Assembly: GCF_018860855.1 (NCBI RefSeq)
Contig: NZ_JAHKQE010000032.1
Coordinates: 1-44,659 of the forward strand
Reading direction: 5' to 3'
Length of the DNA: 44,659 nucleotides
Source of the DNA: Amphritea atlantica
GTDB taxonomy: Bacteria; Pseudomonadota; Gammaproteobacteria; Pseudomonadales; Balneatricaceae
Part shown: positions 42,259 to 44,659 of the stretch, in pieces
How positions within the stretch are numbered: the first letter of the stretch is position 1
Layout: the number at the start of each line of letters is the position of its first letter
Notes under the pieces: model-generated
The model's database searches: none
Told to the model about the DNA's origin: nothing
The model's input: the letters and a program-made list of their open reading frames with translations, nothing else
Program-made: the position numbers and the translations under genes

Positions 42259-43578
42259 ATGGATGCCTTAGTGACAGGTCTCATCGTGCTGATGTTGATT
42301 TTCTTTTTTTTAGGTTCAGGGACTTGGGTGTTTGCCGGCCTTTTAATGGTCGGTGTTACCGGGCTGGCTCTGTTACTGGATTTTTCTCCTCAACGTATTG
42401 GCGTCATTCTTTCTAAAATAATGATCCGCAGTGCTAGTTCATGGGAATTAGCTGCCATCCCGATGTTTGTTTGGATGGGAGAGCTGATATTTAGAACCGA
42501 TATTTCTGATCGCCTGTTTAGAGGGTTGACGCCGTTGGTTAACCGTATTCCCGGCGGTCTGTTACACACGAATGTGCTCGGTTGCACACTGTTTGCTGCT
42601 GTCAGTGGTTCGAGTGCTGCAACGACGGCTACCGTGGGTAAGATTACAACCAGTGAACTCGCCGCGCGTAACTATGACGTTAACCTGTCGATTGGCTCAT
42701 TGGCGGGTGCTGGCAGTCTTGGTTTGCTGATACCACCTTCGATTGTGATGATTATTTATGGTGTCTTGGCGGAAGTGTCTATTAATAAGCTGTTTGCTGC
42801 CGGTGTTTTACCTGGGCTGCTCATTGCGGGCTTATATTCAGGTTACATCATTTATCGTTGTGTACGTCAGCCGGAATTGGCTCCACGTTCTTCACAGGGA
42901 TACTCTTTCGTTCAAACGCTGCAGGGCATCTGGTTGTTAATGCCTATTCTGTTATTAGTCGGCGTTGTTCTGGGTTCAATATACAGTGGTTTGGCAACAC
43001 CGTCTGAAGCGGCAGGGGTTGGCGTTGGCGCAACGATGCTGTTGATTATTGTTACAAGGCAATTCAGTTGGACTATTTTCACCGAGTCCTTGATGGGCGC
43101 CGTTAAGGTTTCTTGCATGGTGTGTTCCATCTTGGTGGCAGCCGCGTTTTTGTCGACAGCAATGGGCTACCTACATGTACCTCAAGATCTGGCTCATGCC
43201 ATCGGTAGTCTTGGCTTATCACCTTATGTGCTGATTCTAATTCTAGCCCTGTTTTATATCATGCTAGGCCTGTTTCTGGATGGTATTTCAATCACCGTAA
43301 TGAGCTTACCGATTACCTTGCCCTTGATCATGCAGGCAGGTTTCGATCCGCTCTGGTTCGGCGTGTTTTTGGTGGTGATGGTTGAGCTGGGCCAAGTCAC
43401 GCCGCCGGTCGGTTTTAATCTATTCGTGATGCAAAATCTGACAGGACATCCGATCGGTAGAGTCGCACGTGCTGCCGCGCCATTTTTTATTCTGATGAGC
43501 ATCGCAGCGGTCATACTGACGGCGGTGCCTGAGTTGGCACTTTGGTTGCCGGCAACGCTGTTTGATACTGTTCCATAA
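42259..43578 (+). CDS. TRAP transporter large membrane subunit (DctM), second system
   Basis: A 439-aa permease with about 11-12 membrane segments. DctM motifs are AIPMFVWMGELIFRTDISDRLFRG, AVSGSSAATTATVGKI, GAGSLGLLIPPSIVMIIYGVLAEVSINKLFAAGVLPG, ATPSEAAGVGVGA and ELGQVTPPVGFNLFVMQ. AGGAAG before the ATG supports the start. A dipeptidase-family gene follows after 193 bp, possibly in the same transcript. Confidence 0.92.
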   Translation: MDALVTGLIVLMLIFFFLGSGTWVFAGLLMVGVTGLALLLDFSPQRIGVILSKIMIRSASSWELAAIPMFVWMGELIFRTDISDRLFRGLTPLVNRIPGGLLHTNVLGCTLFAAVSGSSAATTATVGKITTSELAARNYDVNLSIGSLAGAGSLGLLIPPSIVMIIYGVLAEVSINKLFAAGVLPGLLIAGLYSGYIIYRCVRQPELAPRSSQGYSFVQTLQGIWLLMPILLLVGVVLGSIYSGLATPSEAAGVGVGATMLLIIVTRQFSWTIFTESLMGAVKVSCMVCSILVAAAFLSTAMGYLHVPQDLAHAIGSLGLSPYVLILILALFYIMLGLFLDGISITVMSLPITLPLIMQAGFDPLWFGVFLVVMVELGQVTPPVGFNLFVMQNLTGHPIGRVARAAAPFFILMSIAAVILTAVPELALWLPATLFDTVP

Positions 43579-43771
43579 GGGATAGGTGGGTATGAAAAGT
43601 CGAGAGCTCATGGTGATGTTGCTAAATCATTAATGGACCGTCAGCACAAAATATAGCGTCTACTCTTTGAGCATTTTTGTGTTTTTGACGGTTTCGATAG
43701 AGCAGCACGGATGGGTTTTTAAGTAAGTTCTTCGGTTAATAACCGGAGCATTGAGCAAAAGGATAAAACGA

Positions 43772-44659
43772 ATGAATGCAGCTGATCTACACAAGGACGC
43801 CATTGTTATCGACGGTTTGATCTGCGCCAAATGGGAACGCGCGCTGTTTGAAGATATGGCGAAAGGCGGCCTGACGGCGGCGAACTGTACCGTAGCCTTC
43901 TGGGAAAACTTTGAAGGCACGGTACGCAATATCGTTGAGATGAATAATCTGATCGAAGAGAGCAGTGATCTGCTGATCAAGATACGCACCACCGAAGATA
44001 TCAAACGCGCCAAGCGGGAAGGTAAAACCGGGGTGATGATGGGTTTTCAGAATGCCAATCCATTTCAGGATCAGATCGGCTACGTAAAAGCGTTTAAAGA
44101 TCTGGGCGTGGGCATTGTTCAGATGTGCTACAACACCCAAAACCTGGTCGGTACCGGTTGCTATGAACGCGACGGCGGTTTGTCCGGCTTCGGCCGTGAG
44201 ATTGTCGCTGAGATGAATAAGCATGGCCTGCTGTGTGATCTATCCCACGTTGGCCCGAATACCGCGAAAGAGGTGATCGACGAATCCAAACAACGGGTGT
44301 GTTATTCCCACTGTCTGCCATCGGGATTGAAAGAACACCCGCGTAACCGTAGCGATGAAGAACTGAAGTATATCGCCGATAAAGGCGGCTTCGTCGGCGT
44401 CACCATGTTTACTCCCTTCCTGAAGGCGGGTGTTAACGCCACCATCGATGATTACGTTGAAGCGATTCAATACATTTACAACATCGTTGGTGAAGATGCG
44501 ATCGGTATCGGCACTGACTTCACTCAAGGCCACGGCCACGACTTCTTTGAATACCTAACCCACGATAAAGGCTATGCCCGTCGTTTGACTCGCTTTGGCG
44601 AAATCGTTAATCCGAAGGGTATTCGCACCGTGGGTGAGTTTCCTAATCTGACTGAAGCG
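43772..44659 (+). CDS. Membrane-dipeptidase (M19) family protein, atypical; 3' end cut by window
   Basis: 296 codons are open from ATG 43772 (AAAAGGA upstream) to the window edge. The protein has the M19 TIM-barrel pattern: CDLSHVG with H159, CYSH with H180, HPRNRSDEEL with R191, and GIGTDF with D249. The usual N-terminal metal motif DGHxD is replaced by D14-G15-L-I-C, and the bridging Glu of the zinc pair is Q93 (GFQNANP). Only part of the metal site is therefore kept. I recall similar M19 proteins encoded beside dimethylglycine or carnitine catabolic genes in Pseudomonas, which would suggest a non-peptidase role in amine metabolism; this is a recollection, not a search result. It follows the second TRAP operon. 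Confidence 0.82.
   Translation, partial: MNAADLHKDAIVIDGLICAKWERALFEDMAKGGLTAANCTVAFWENFEGTVRNIVEMNNLIEESSDLLIKIRTTEDIKRAKREGKTGVMMGFQNANPFQDQIGYVKAFKDLGVGIVQMCYNTQNLVGTGCYERDGGLSGFGREIVAEMNKHGLLCDLSHVGPNTAKEVIDESKQRVCYSHCLPSGLKEHPRNRSDEELKYIADKGGFVGVTMFTPFLKAGVNATIDDYVEAIQYIYNIVGEDAIGIGTDFTQGHGHDFFEYLTHDKGYARRLTRFGEIVNPKGIRTVGEFPNLTEA

Overview
The window is chromosomal DNA of moderate GC from a Gram-negative gammaproteobacterium. The mix of TRAP transporters, NCS1 and LysE permeases, a TorF-type porin, HD-GYP and GGDEF proteins and a large polyamine locus fits a marine heterotroph of the Oceanospirillaceae type. The genus is inference. I see no rRNA, tRNA, prophage, insertion sequence or CRISPR array.

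Layout: (1) 0.2-4.3 kb: NCS1 permease, EmrE-like SMR pump, and a LysR regulator divergent from agmatinase (speB). (2) 4.3-9.5 kb: MocR regulator divergent from a PNPOx-like flavoprotein, a stand-alone HD-GYP protein, a small lipoprotein, a LysE exporter, a TorF-type porin and an unannotated 40-aa ORF. (3) 9.6-11.1 kb: PuuC-type aldehyde dehydrogenase. (4) 11.3-17.0 kb: a sigma-54 activator, then three similar 16-bp sites, a well-matched -24/-12 promoter and a TRAP transporter (dctPQM) ending in a 3-hydroxybutyrate dehydrogenase. This reads as a self-contained sigma-54 uptake and oxidation module. (5) 17.6-20.0 kb: FMN reductase, SDR divergent from an HxlR regulator, CHMI-family isomerase. (6) 20.2-38.5 kb: polyamine island. 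LuxR-type regulator, putrescine aminotransferase (spuC type) and GntR regulator lie on the minus strand. Glutamate-polyamine ligase, PotFGHI-type ABC importer and two class I amidotransferases lie on the plus strand. After a cold-shock gene and a diguanylate cyclase come a second polyamine-binding protein and a second ligase (minus), then PuuB oxidase and a TetR regulator (plus). (7) 38.7-44.7 kb: YCII protein, TetR regulator with an AcrR-like operator, second TRAP transporter, and the start of an atypical M19 dipeptidase cut by the window edge.

Polyamine metabolism links much of the window: agmatinase makes putrescine, the PotFGHI importer brings in polyamines, and two routes can degrade them. 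One is direct transamination (SpuC type). The other is gamma-glutamylation: ligases, PuuB, PuuC and the amidotransferases as candidate gamma-glutamyl-GABA hydrolases. Four palindromes with core TGTGATCACA flank the GntR gene and probably coordinate both routes.

The most notable observations are the complete sigma-54/UAS architecture of the 3-hydroxybutyrate-type module, a MocR protein whose PLP-binding lysine is arginine, an M19 dipeptidase lacking the usual N-terminal metal ligands, an AcrR-like 24-bp operator before an unrelated TRAP operon, TAGGTAC motifs shared by two distant loci, and several intergenic arrays of short degenerate tandem repeats.
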